From the NCBI RefSeq assembly GCF_013141725.1, contig NZ_WHNZ01000040.1, positions 124,001-188,000 on the forward strand: a DNA stretch of 64,000 bases. Direction: 5' to 3'. The stretch comes from Paenibacillus planticolens. Its GTDB lineage: Bacteria; Bacillota; Bacilli; Paenibacillales; NBRC-103111. The notes beneath the pieces were generated by a model that saw only the letters and a program-made list of their open reading frames with translations, ran no database searches and had not been told where the DNA came from. A program made the translations under genes and the position numbers. This document shows, piece after piece, positions 44,787-52,457 of this stretch (position 1 is the stretch's first letter; each line of letters opens with the position of its first letter).

Positions 44787-44889
44787 CTTATATTTTCCGC
44801 GTTAAAATGTTGGCTGGACCCCTAAATAGTTTTCTTCAATCATGAAATTTTTCGGAATATTAGTATTTTGCATTTTTGAGGGGGACATT

Positions 44890-46236
44890 ATGCTTTTAGC
44901 AGATTCATTAAGAACTTTTCGGTTAGACACTCATGCTAATGACTTTGATCCAAGGAATCTTATTTACAATAAAGAAGTAACCTTAAACCGAATAACCACT
45001 TTGTATCCATATCAGTTAAGTAACGATAACCATACATTAAATGAGCTTTATGAAATATATCGTAACTTCCATATACTACCAGATATATTTTTAGCAGATT
45101 GCCGCCCACTCGATCATACAATGTCATTCAGTGTCGATGAATATGTAATTCAAAAACTACCCACATCCTATATGGACCAGGCATTAGCTGACGGATTTCT
45201 TGTAGAAGTCCATGGAATCCACTGGAAACACTTTGAAGTCATTTATGGGATTCTTGGTTATTCAAATATAAGTAAAATTGATTTTGAACATAACTTATCT
45301 ACAAAACAATTTAACTATGAAAGACCTAAATATTATTATGCTGAGAGGTATGATAAAAAGGTATTGCTACTGTGTGTCGCTCCGGGCCAGGATTATCTGG
45401 TGCATTACTCAAATCTTATTAAACATTTTATTAAATTAAGAACGACAAAACCCGATATTCTCAAAGTTTTTTGGTATCCTCTAGCTGAACAAAGCTTACC
45501 TTTTTGGACAGGTATCAACAATGAATTAATTATGCCGGGAGATCGTATTATTCTTGGATATGTTGGTGAATTCAACAAATTACTAGACGAAGAACTTAGC
45601 TGTTTGTTAATAAGCAGATACGAGAACTCATACTTTTGCATTTCTCGCTATAAGTTAAATGATAGTTTTGTTTGCCTTTTAGGGGTTAAATTTAGTTTTT
45701 GGGGATGTATTAGTGCAAAGCTAGTTTCCCATCTATGTCAACTTGGGTGCAGTGAAATTATCTATGCAGCAAAATTAGGTGCCTTATCAAGTACCGAAGA
45801 TTTGTATAACAAGGTTTTTTCACCTACTAAATACTTAATTCTTCGACACAATCAAATATTAGGTGAAATTTGTGATGTTAAAAATCCTATTGCAGATTTA
45901 TTTCCAGAAATAAATACAGGTTGGCATGTATCGGTACCGACCGTTCTAGAAGAGAATTATCAGCAAAGAGAAATCATAAACAGATATCATGCTTTATCAA
46001 TTGATAACGAAATTTCTCAAATGGCACTAGCAATATCGAATTATAATAAAGAAAAGTTAAAAGCGGTTACATTTGTACCACTTCATTTTGCAACAGATTA
46101 CGTGCGAGATATACCCGAAAGATTACACAATGTATTATTTGATTTAAGTAATAATCGTTCATTCCAAGCTATTGAAGCTAAAAATTTAGTACTAGATAAA
46201 TTATTTACTTATCTATTAGCCTACTTAAAATTGTAA
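44890..46236 (+). CDS. Unrecognised protein with divergent nucleoside-phosphorylase-like C-terminal half
   Basis: A 448-residue protein starting at the ATG at 44890, behind GAGGGGG; an earlier ATG at 44842 lacks a ribosome site. No signal peptide or membrane helix is evident. The first 220 residues match nothing I know. From about 250, the order of elements recalls the purine nucleoside phosphorylase/MTAN fold: a hydrophobic strand and Gly-rich turn (LLGVKFSFWGCISAKLVSHL), a CSEIIYAAKLGALSS strand and loop where the family has RVGTCGAL, then SVPTVLEENYQ, and LSIDNEISQMALAI where phosphorylases have the ribose-binding Met-Glu helix. Catalytic details differ, so activity is open. It is 22 bp before the oxidoreductase gene and probably in one operon with it. 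Confidence 0.55.
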   Translation: MLLADSLRTFRLDTHANDFDPRNLIYNKEVTLNRITTLYPYQLSNDNHTLNELYEIYRNFHILPDIFLADCRPLDHTMSFSVDEYVIQKLPTSYMDQALADGFLVEVHGIHWKHFEVIYGILGYSNISKIDFEHNLSTKQFNYERPKYYYAERYDKKVLLLCVAPGQDYLVHYSNLIKHFIKLRTTKPDILKVFWYPLAEQSLPFWTGINNELIMPGDRIILGYVGEFNKLLDEELSCLLISRYENSYFCISRYKLNDSFVCLLGVKFSFWGCISAKLVSHLCQLGCSEIIYAAKLGALSSTEDLYNKVFSPTKYLILRHNQILGEICDVKNPIADLFPEINTGWHVSVPTVLEENYQQREIINRYHALSIDNEISQMALAISNYNKEKLKAVTFVPLHFATDYVRDIPERLHNVLFDLSNNRSFQAIEAKNLVLDKLFTYLLAYLKL

Positions 46237-46258
46237 AACAAACTTTGGAGGAATAATA

Positions 46259-47305
46259 ATGGAAAATTTAAGCATGCAGTTAAGCAGTAGTAATTTGTTA
46301 GCTCAAAGAAATTTACGTGTAGGTCTTATTGGTATTGGTCCTCACAGTGAAGAAAATTTAATACCTGCAATAGCAGTAACAGAAGATATTTCTCTAATAG
46401 CAGTAGCTTCTAGAACACCAGAAAAGCTAGAAAGGATAAAGAAAATATTCCCTGTTGTCCATGGATATTCAAATTGGAGGGATATGCTCGATCCTCAAAT
46501 TATTGATGCGGTTGTTATTTCCGCACCCCCCGATTTACATTATGAAGTTGCAAAAGTAGCACTCGAACTAGGTATCCATATATTTATTGAAAAGCCACCT
46601 GCTCCAGATCTAAAAACTCTTCTAGACCTAGTAGATAGAGTAAAAAAATGTCCCGGTATTGTATGTAATGTAGGTTACAATTTCAGAACATCAGGGGCAC
46701 TAAAAAAAGCTATTGCATTGTTTAAAGAAAATGACGACTCTCATAAGATTGTAGGCTGTAAAATTCGTTTCTTGAGTTCTAAACCTAGAACGGTAATGTG
46801 GAATAACACTTCTGTTCTTGAAAGTTTCCTCTACGCTGTTGGTATTCACGCGCTTGATTTTGTGGTTAATTTATTCGGGGAACCAGTTAAAATTAATGCT
46901 GAAATTCTAAATTTAGATAACGGGCAAAAATTTTCATTAATTGTAACCATAAATTTTGCTTCCGGATTCCATACTACTCTGGAAATGGGCAATTACTCCA
47001 ATAAATTTGATAGCAGATTTGAATTTCTTTCATCTGATGGAAAAGTATGTATCGTTGATAATTTATCTAAAATATCATTTTTAGACGAAAATATTAGTAA
47101 AGTCTCCCCGTTTAATGGTAAAGAAAATTTAGTTTACGATTACTCAGGTTTAAATGGAGGATATGAACGCACAGGCTATTCAGGTGAGATTTCTGTATTT
47201 CGGGATATGATTCTCGGTCGACTAAAACCAAGTTGTGGCATTTCTGAGTCCGTTGCAGTATATAAAATTATCGATGAGATTCTAAGAAAAACCAAGGAAA
47301 AATAG
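46259..47305 (+). CDS. Gfo/Idh/MocA-family oxidoreductase
   Basis: A 348-residue NAD(P)-dependent oxidoreductase. The Rossmann domain starts with VGLIGIGPHSEENLIPA, contains AVASRTPEKLERIKKIFP and the conserved EKPPAP (about 115), the family's EKP catalytic Lys position. The C-terminal alpha/beta domain includes GIHALDFVVNLFG, where the family has its HxxD/E active-site motif. Substrates are cyclic polyols, sugars or sugar nucleotides, or imines. TTTGGAGGA precedes the ATG. It lies 22 bp after the phosphorylase-like gene, suggesting successive steps on a ribosyl or cyclitol compound; that pathway is a guess. Confidence 0.85.
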   Translation: MENLSMQLSSSNLLAQRNLRVGLIGIGPHSEENLIPAIAVTEDISLIAVASRTPEKLERIKKIFPVVHGYSNWRDMLDPQIIDAVVISAPPDLHYEVAKVALELGIHIFIEKPPAPDLKTLLDLVDRVKKCPGIVCNVGYNFRTSGALKKAIALFKENDDSHKIVGCKIRFLSSKPRTVMWNNTSVLESFLYAVGIHALDFVVNLFGEPVKINAEILNLDNGQKFSLIVTINFASGFHTTLEMGNYSNKFDSRFEFLSSDGKVCIVDNLSKISFLDENISKVSPFNGKENLVYDYSGLNGGYERTGYSGEISVFRDMILGRLKPSCGISESVAVYKIIDEILRKTKEK

Positions 47306-47340
47306 TGTCATTTATTACTTGCTGGGGGATATCCAACATG

Positions 47341-47493
47341 TGACATAAAACCCATGCTAAGGCTGAAACGATTGATACACAAGAATTTTTCTTTCCATCT
47401 CAAAATTAACGTATCAAATACGTAACCGGTTTAGCTAGAAACAATCCGCGTTTATTTAATTCTCGAAAATGTCTTAGCGTGGGTTTTACGTCA
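47341..47493. mobile_element. MITE-like element with 23-bp terminal inverted repeats
   Basis: TGACATAAAACCCATGCTAA (from 47341) and the complement of GCGTGGGTTTTACGTCA (to 47493) form 23-bp ends that match at all but about three positions. The 153-bp element between two genes has no coding capacity. The inner ends carry the GCTAAG/CTTAGC sequence also found in the 104-bp repeats, so the families may be related. No target duplication is obvious. Confidence 0.65.
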
Positions 47494-47551
47494 TTGGGTT
47501 GGCGGTACCTGTTACTTTATTTTAAATCAAATGTAGATTCGGGGAATATAC

Positions 47552-48502
47552 ATGAATGTTAAATCTTTAATATCAGTAAACAATGAAATGAAAGGGATAC
47601 TAGTTGTTTTTTTCTCACTTATTTTCACTTCACTTTCACCCATAGTGAACAAGTTCCTAGTCAATTCTTTTTCTTACGTTGACGTGGCAATCTTTACATC
47701 GATTCTCCAAGTTTTATTTTCTTTTGTACTTATATTAATTCAAAAAGTCGAGATCTCTTGGAAAAAATTCTTTTCCTCAATCGATACCTCATTTCTATAT
47801 ACAATAGCAATACTAAGCATGTTTATTAGCGCAAATAACTTAAGTCCAATATATGTTGGATTCATTGGGAGATTTTACGTTGTATTTTCTACAATCCTAT
47901 CGGTTGTTATTCTTAAAGAAAAAATACAAAAAGTAGAAATTGTTTTTATAGTTTTTGCAATTTTAGGTACATTTTTATTTGTTTCAAAGGAGAGCTCTGA
48001 TAAACTGATTTTTATTGGTGTTATATTTTCATTTTTATATACTTTCTGCTTTTCTCTTACGAATATTTTGATTAAATTTAAAGAAGGAAAAACACATTAT
48101 CTTGCTTCTATGCTTTATAATAATCTTGTGGCTACTATAGTGATTTTGTCTTATAGAATGTTTTTTGTGAAAATTCAATTTGCAACCTCTCAAATAACAT
48201 TTTCTACGAGTATCCTTTTCATCCTTTCAGCATTGTGTGGGTTTCTTGGGACATTTCTCCTTTTTTATGCACTTAAATTTATTTCGTTCACATTCTCAAG
48301 TATTATCCGCTCATTCAGCCCTGTTTTAGTTGCACTTTTTTCCTGGCCTTTCTTTGGAATGGATCTTTCGCCTCTTAATATTATTGGATGTATACTTCTT
48401 TTCTCTTCAGTTGTGGCGCTTACAGTTTACCAAAGTAGTTATAAACAAAGACGGGAAAGAACAAAACCATCATCGATAAAAGTTGATGAAACCATTATAT
48501 GA
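47552..48502 (+). CDS. DMT-superfamily (EamA) transporter
   Basis: A 316-residue protein with ten predicted membrane helices in two EamA repeats. It begins with a hydrophilic dozen residues, then GILVVFFSLIFTSLSPIVNK, and keeps the helix-4 region NNLSPIYVGFIGRFYVVFSTIL typical of the family. The C-terminal tail is Lys/Arg-rich, as expected inside the cell. GGGGAA stands before the ATG. It is the last gene of the AT-rich island, and its stop codon abuts the right copy of the 104-bp repeat. It may export the product of the preceding enzymes; substrate unknown. Confidence 0.85.
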   Translation: MNVKSLISVNNEMKGILVVFFSLIFTSLSPIVNKFLVNSFSYVDVAIFTSILQVLFSFVLILIQKVEISWKKFFSSIDTSFLYTIAILSMFISANNLSPIYVGFIGRFYVVFSTILSVVILKEKIQKVEIVFIVFAILGTFLFVSKESSDKLIFIGVIFSFLYTFCFSLTNILIKFKEGKTHYLASMLYNNLVATIVILSYRMFFVKIQFATSQITFSTSILFILSALCGFLGTFLLFYALKFISFTFSSIIRSFSPVLVALFSWPFFGMDLSPLNIIGCILLFSSVVALTVYQSSYKQRRERTKPSSIKVDETII

Positions 48503-48605
48503 CACAATTGATCTTGTACTGCATTGCTTAGCGTACAAAAAATCCTAGATTTTGCTGGACTCGTGGCTTTAGCGTACGAAATTCGCGTTATGTTAGCGCA
48601 ACCCC
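48502..48605. repeat. 104-bp direct repeat, right copy, bounding the AT-rich island
   Basis: Direct copy of 43727-43830, same orientation and length, starting at the last base of the transporter stop codon. Shared sequence includes ACACAATTGATCTTGT and TTAGCGTAC. Two internal TTAGCGTAC motifs and one TTAGCGCA give it a short-repeat texture. Confidence 0.7.
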
Positions 48606-48775
48606 AATAAAAGAGAAGTTCTATAAAAAAAACACTCCCTGATAGGAGGCCACTGAAAAACTTGTATTTTTTCGGAATAGCTAAGAGGCACGAATCAAAG
48701 GACGACCTTCATTCCCAGTTTTTTTGGGTGGGGGTCGTCTTTTCGTTATCTAAGCAGGCCTATATGGATAATTTC

Positions 48776-49022
48776 TTATTTCATCAGCTTTAATATTCGC
48801 TTTAGATTATCCGTGAATATGGCCATAGCACCTTGGAACTCCATCCCTAATAGACCCGAGGATGTGGCTATATCATACCCGTGCCTGTGCTTGAGTTCAC
48901 TTTTCTTTGCTTCAATTTTGTAGCGTTCTTCTCTTTTTCTTTGAACTTGTGATTCACTTAAATTGAGATTCCCTTCAATGTGAGCAAATGTTTTTTGAAA
49001 GTACATATAAGCCCCTGACTGA
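48776..49022 (-). pseudogene. IS1182-type transposase, C-terminal fragment
   Basis: The minus strand encodes GAYMYFQKTFAHIEGNLNLS, then RKREERYKIEAKKSELKHRH and IFTDNLKRILKLMK with stop, the characteristic C-terminal end of IS1182-family transposases. The catalytic DDE core is missing. About 110 bp beyond the stop, near 48645-48670, AGGCCACTGAAAAACTTGTA resembles the outer end of such elements. The fragment is cut at about 49022, where the IS21-type sequence begins, so the IS21 copy probably landed in or next to it. Confidence 0.75.
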
Positions 49023-49164
49023 ATACTCCGGCGAGAGAGAACCAGCCCTCCGTCGTTTTTGAGCCACACTTCCGGGGGTGAGAGCCATCGCATGAACCAC
49101 TGCTAGAATGAACTTTATGTGTTTGTCGAAAGACAGCGCAAATCATTCTTGAGGAGGTCATACA

Positions 49165-49845
49165 ATGACCCAATATCGTGAAATCCTGCGGCTTCAAAGT
49201 CAAGGGATCAGCCAGCGTAACATCGCTGTCAGTCGTGCCTACTCGCGCAATAACGTCCCCAAAATCATTCAACGAGCAGAAGAGCTTGGAATCGTTTGGC
49301 CGTTAGAGAAGGATCTAACGGATGGCAGAACTCCGTCAGCGCCTGTTTTCTGAAGCCGAGAAACCGTCAACTCGAAAGCATCCGGATTACGAGTACATCC
49401 ATAGGGAGATGGCTAAGAGCGGCGTGACGCTTAGTCTACTCTGGAATGAGTATTGCGAGAACTGTAGGTCGAGTAAAGAGATCCCGTCAATGTGTTCGCA
49501 GTTCTGCCACCACTATCAGCAGTTCACCTCGAAGACGAATGCAACCATGCGTTTGGGTACACGCCAGGCGAACAGCTCGAAGTGGATTGGGCCGGCCAAA
49601 CGGCGTTCATCATTGACCGCGAGACTGGCGAAATTATCACGATGTATTTTTTGTTGGAGTGCTTGCCTACAGCCAATATGCATACGTGGAAGCCTTCGCT
49701 TCACAAGATCAGGGAGAGCTGGATTACGGCTCATATCAATATGTATCACTTCTTTGGCGGGTTCACTCGTGTACTTACCCCGGACAATCTGAAGACCGGT
49801 GTAGAGAAAGCATCCGGGCACTCCCCCGTGTTCAATAAGATCTAG
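49165..49845 (+). pseudogene. IS21-family transposase IstA, frameshifted and truncated
   Basis: Three pieces in alternating frames together give an IstA-like protein. The first (49165-49353) has the N-terminal helix-turn-helix with YREILRLQSQGISQRNIA. The second frame continues HPDYEYIHREMAKSGVTLSL. The third (49492-49845) carries the start of the DDE integrase domain, VDWAGQTAFIIDRETGE, and ends with GGFTRVLTPDNLKTGVEKAS. The frame is then closed and the rest of istA and the istB helper gene are missing. This relic marks the left border of the putative defence region. Confidence 0.85.
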
Positions 49846-49872
49846 CACGAGATAGAGAAAACAACTATATAT

Positions 49873-50208
49873 CTACCTGGTTGTTTTATTGATTAATCGA
49901 GTTAATTTGAATTCGATAAATTCAAGAATTTCATTTTGAATACCGGAATCAAGTTCTCTTACTTTCACAAGCATTTCAACCTGTAAATTCGAAAAACTAT
50001 TTTTTTCAAAATCATCCATCACTAACCAATTCAAATCCGTTTGAAAGATCTTACTTAACTGCTGTAATGTTTCAACTGCTGGCTTAGATTTCCCTTTCTC
50101 GATCTCACTGGGCGTACCTTGACTAATCCCAATTAATTTCGAAAATTCAATTTGAGTCAAGTCATTTGATTTTCGAATTTGTTTTATTCTCTGTCCAATA
50201 TCGTTCAA
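49873..50208 (-). CDS. XRE-family helix-turn-helix regulator
   Basis: About 111 residues from the TTG at 50208, which has AAAGGGG nine bases upstream; the frame is open nine more codons. The helix-turn-helix reads IGQRIKQIRKSNDLTQIEFS and LIGISQGTPSEIEKGKSKPA, followed by the usual LQQLSKIFQTDLNWLVMDDF segment of phage- and plasmid-type repressors. The C-terminal half is helical. It is separated from the upstream three-gene operon by a bidirectional hairpin (50239-50275), so it is probably transcribed alone. It could control that operon, as XRE regulators often accompany defence genes, but no operator pair was found. Confidence 0.82.
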   Translation of the reverse strand: MNDIGQRIKQIRKSNDLTQIEFSKLIGISQGTPSEIEKGKSKPAVETLQQLSKIFQTDLNWLVMDDFEKNSFSNLQVEMLVKVRELDSGIQNEILEFIEFKLTRLINKTTR

Positions 50209-50238
50209 TTTTGAAATCCCCTTTGTTAGTGCCAAAAT

Positions 50239-50275
50239 AACAGAAAAGCCCTCAATTATGAGGACTTTTCTGTTT
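50239..50275 (-). terminator. Terminator of the three-gene DUF262/ATPase operon
   Basis: AACAGAAAAG plus CCTC pairs with GAGG plus CTTTTCTGTT around a short AT loop, 106 bp after the last gene of the operon and 30 bp before the XRE gene start. The stem is flanked by T- and A-rich bases. Confidence 0.75.
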
Positions 50276-50324
50276 GGACCTTTGCACTTACCACGGTTAG
50301 AATTTGAAGCATTTCTTTGCCGTA

Positions 50325-50364
50325 GGTACTTTTATGGAGGTGAGCCGTGGCTTGGTAAATCCAC
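50325..50364. repeat. GGAGGTGA element, copy 3 of 3 (right part only)
   Basis: TATGGAGGTGAGCCGTGGCT followed by TGGTAAATCCAC matches the right flank of the element at 38605-38638 (TATGGAGGTGAGACATGGCT, then TGGAAAATCCAC) and the shorter flank at 31667-31683. The 19-bp hairpin is not present here; a different hairpin (50239-50275) lies about 60 bp to the left. Confidence 0.5.
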
Positions 50365-50381
50365 AACACGCCGTAGCGTAC

Positions 50382-51332
50382 TTATGTTGGGTCGTTCACT
50401 GTTTTCAACTTATTTCCAATATGTCCAATAATACATTTTCTTGTTTTTTCGTCAGGAATAAAAAAGATCCTACCCGCACCCGGAGTCATCCTTAAATGCC
50501 AAGAAAATGTCTTGTGCTCTCCGTCAGGACATAAAAAGGTATGTTCCTCTCTATAATGATCTAATGTTCTTTGGCTTTCTGGAGTAACCTTGAATGGCAA
50601 TAGCTGACTATCAAACCCACCCTCTACCCATTTTGTAAAGTAGTCATTCAATTCGAATAACCTATTCCTGATCTGTTTAAGGATTAGTTCTCCTTTGCCG
50701 AATTCAAATAGCTGAGCTAATGACCTATCACAAAATGTTAGTAATGGGAATATTTCCTCTAAATTATTTCTCCATTCTGTATCCTCACTGGCTAATCTTT
50801 TCCGAATCTCAAAAAATGGCTTATGTAGATTAAGATGTTTAAAGTCACTAATATGGCGAATTTCAATGTCATCTTCAAATAATTCACCTAATGAATTTAA
50901 CTCCACGAATTTAAGAGCAAGAATATGAGTGTCCCACTCTTCCCCAGACACTAAGCTAATTGCTATTCCATCTACTAAATGGGCAACACCTAGGCCCTTA
51001 CAAACTTTCTCTTTGTATTTAAATTCAGATGAAAGAAAATTTTCATACAAGCTCGATTCGTTATGTGCATCGATGTATGGTCTTCTACTAACTCTAGCTT
51101 TAAAGAATCTTTTTAATTCTAGGTCTACATCTTGATCATTCAGCCATTGTATAATTTTGTATTCATTTGCAATGCACAAATGAATAAAATCATCTGCTAC
51201 TCTTAAATCTTTACTTAAACCGCGACTAAATAGCTGCTGTAATAATAAAACAAAATGTTTCATTCTTTCTCGAGCTACAACAAGACTATTAGTTGGTTCT
51301 GATATTGATAATTCATTAAATATTAATTCCAC
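50382..51332 (-). CDS. Third protein of the DUF262/ATPase operon, unknown family
   Basis: A 316-residue, mainly helical, soluble protein without signal peptide. I do not recognise a domain. The C-terminal 50 residues look like a compact beta unit: HTFLCPDGEHKTFSWHLRMT, then PGAGRIFFIPDEKTRKCIIG and HIGNKL. Conserved-looking His, Asp and Arg positions (PDGEHKTFSWHLR, GAGRI) could be functional. It starts 4 bp after the ATPase stop and the operon order is DUF262, ATPase, this gene. By analogy with three-gene defence systems it may be the effector or the phage sensor. Recall of the Menshen system suggests that NsnA could be the counterpart; this needs a profile search. Confidence 0.6.
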   Translation of the reverse strand: MELIFNELSISEPTNSLVVARERMKHFVLLLQQLFSRGLSKDLRVADDFIHLCIANEYKIIQWLNDQDVDLELKRFFKARVSRRPYIDAHNESSLYENFLSSEFKYKEKVCKGLGVAHLVDGIAISLVSGEEWDTHILALKFVELNSLGELFEDDIEIRHISDFKHLNLHKPFFEIRKRLASEDTEWRNNLEEIFPLLTFCDRSLAQLFEFGKGELILKQIRNRLFELNDYFTKWVEGGFDSQLLPFKVTPESQRTLDHYREEHTFLCPDGEHKTFSWHLRMTPGAGRIFFIPDEKTRKCIIGHIGNKLKTVNDPT

Positions 51333-51335
51333 TGG

Positions 51336-52457
51336 TCATATTTCTCCTTCGGAAGTAAAAAGCAATTGATCTAAGCTTTTATCCCATTCATCGAAGAAAT
51401 CTTCAGGCCAACTATCTATACGACCGTTCCTATCAATTATTAGATTTTCTATGTAATGATACGGTTTGCCGTGAAGCTCTCGTTTATTAAAAAAATTAAT
51501 TGATATATTATCAGGACTAACTTGTCTACTGTGAACAGCTAACCTAATTCCATTTAATACATGATCACTATGTGTTTCTGTAATGACTTGGACACCTCCC
51601 ATTGAAGCAAAGGCCATTAATTTCCCAATAATTGATTGACCTTTGGGGTGCAGGTGTGCCTCAGGATTTTCTATTAGTAATATGGATCCTGGTTTAGCAG
51701 CGAGCAATGAAACTAACACAGGCAATGTATACGTCAGTCCAAAACCCACATTTGTGGCTCTAAATGAATTGCTTATATCTCGATCACTAGTAAATCTGTA
51801 TCTTAAACTTAAGATGTCCATTTCTGTATGATCACCGATAACAACTTTTGTCCCAGGTGTAATAATACTAAGCCATGCATCTATTTGAGATTTCAAACTC
51901 TCTGAAACACCATCTGGGTGAATTAATAATTTATTATGTATTGTTTCGTTTTGAAAAACTGACAAATAGTGTGTTGTATATTCTCCGTTAATACCAATGG
52001 TATTCTGTTGCTTTACTTTATAATTTGACCTATTAAAATATGTACGTGGTCCTATTCTCTCAGCACTTAAATACTGGAATTTTTCCGAAAAAATTTCTAC
52101 AAATTGATTATCGTAATTGCTTGAGATAGTAGGTAATATATCAGTGGATTTATCATATCCAAAAACCCATTTTATTTCTTCCACATTATTTTGTTCCAAC
52201 ATAATACTAACTGTCTCTTCTTCGGCATTTTCGTTTAATACATCTTGTCCGAGACCTATATACAGCAAATCCCCATTTAGAGATAATCCCTGATTGTGAA
52301 TTGTGCCTTGTAAAAAAGATTGTCTAAGTAAAAGCAATGATTGAATTACAGTAGATTTTCCAGCACCGTTTAATCCCGTCAAAAGTGTTAACGGTTTAAG
52401 TTTTATTTCCTGATCTTGGAAGCACTTTATATTCTGTAAATGTAACTTCGATATCAT
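51336..52457 (-). CDS. AAA ATPase of the RecF/OLD-like, DUF3696 type
   Basis: A 373-residue ABC-type (SMC/RecF-like) ATPase. It begins MISKLHLQNIKCFQDQEIKL and has Walker A TGLNGAGKST (about residues 27-37), a Q-loop region SLLLLRQSF, Walker B SILLIENPEAHLHPKGQ (about 255-270) and the H-switch VITETHSDHVLNGIRLAVHS. The C-terminal HGKPYHYIENLIIDRNGRID then SWPEDFFDEWDKSLDQLL fits the DUF3696 domain. There is no TOPRIM nuclease, unlike OLD proteins. The ATG overlaps the stop of the DUF262 gene by 4 bp, so the two proteins are made in a coupled way and probably form a complex. Confidence 0.85.
   Translation of the reverse strand: MISKLHLQNIKCFQDQEIKLKPLTLLTGLNGAGKSTVIQSLLLLRQSFLQGTIHNQGLSLNGDLLYIGLGQDVLNENAEEETVSIMLEQNNVEEIKWVFGYDKSTDILPTISSNYDNQFVEIFSEKFQYLSAERIGPRTYFNRSNYKVKQQNTIGINGEYTTHYLSVFQNETIHNKLLIHPDGVSESLKSQIDAWLSIITPGTKVVIGDHTEMDILSLRYRFTSDRDISNSFRATNVGFGLTYTLPVLVSLLAAKPGSILLIENPEAHLHPKGQSIIGKLMAFASMGGVQVITETHSDHVLNGIRLAVHSRQVSPDNISINFFNKRELHGKPYHYIENLIIDRNGRIDSWPEDFFDEWDKSLDQLLFTSEGEI

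Noticed and set aside
48958-49272. Minus-strand frame of 104 codons across the IS junction
   Set aside because: It runs antisense through the IS21 upstream region and start of istA, then out of frame through the IS1182 tail; no domain is visible.
49873-50208. XRE regulator as antitoxin of a toxin-antitoxin pair
   Set aside because: No small toxin-like gene is adjacent on the same strand; the neighbour on one side is an IS relic and on the other a terminator.
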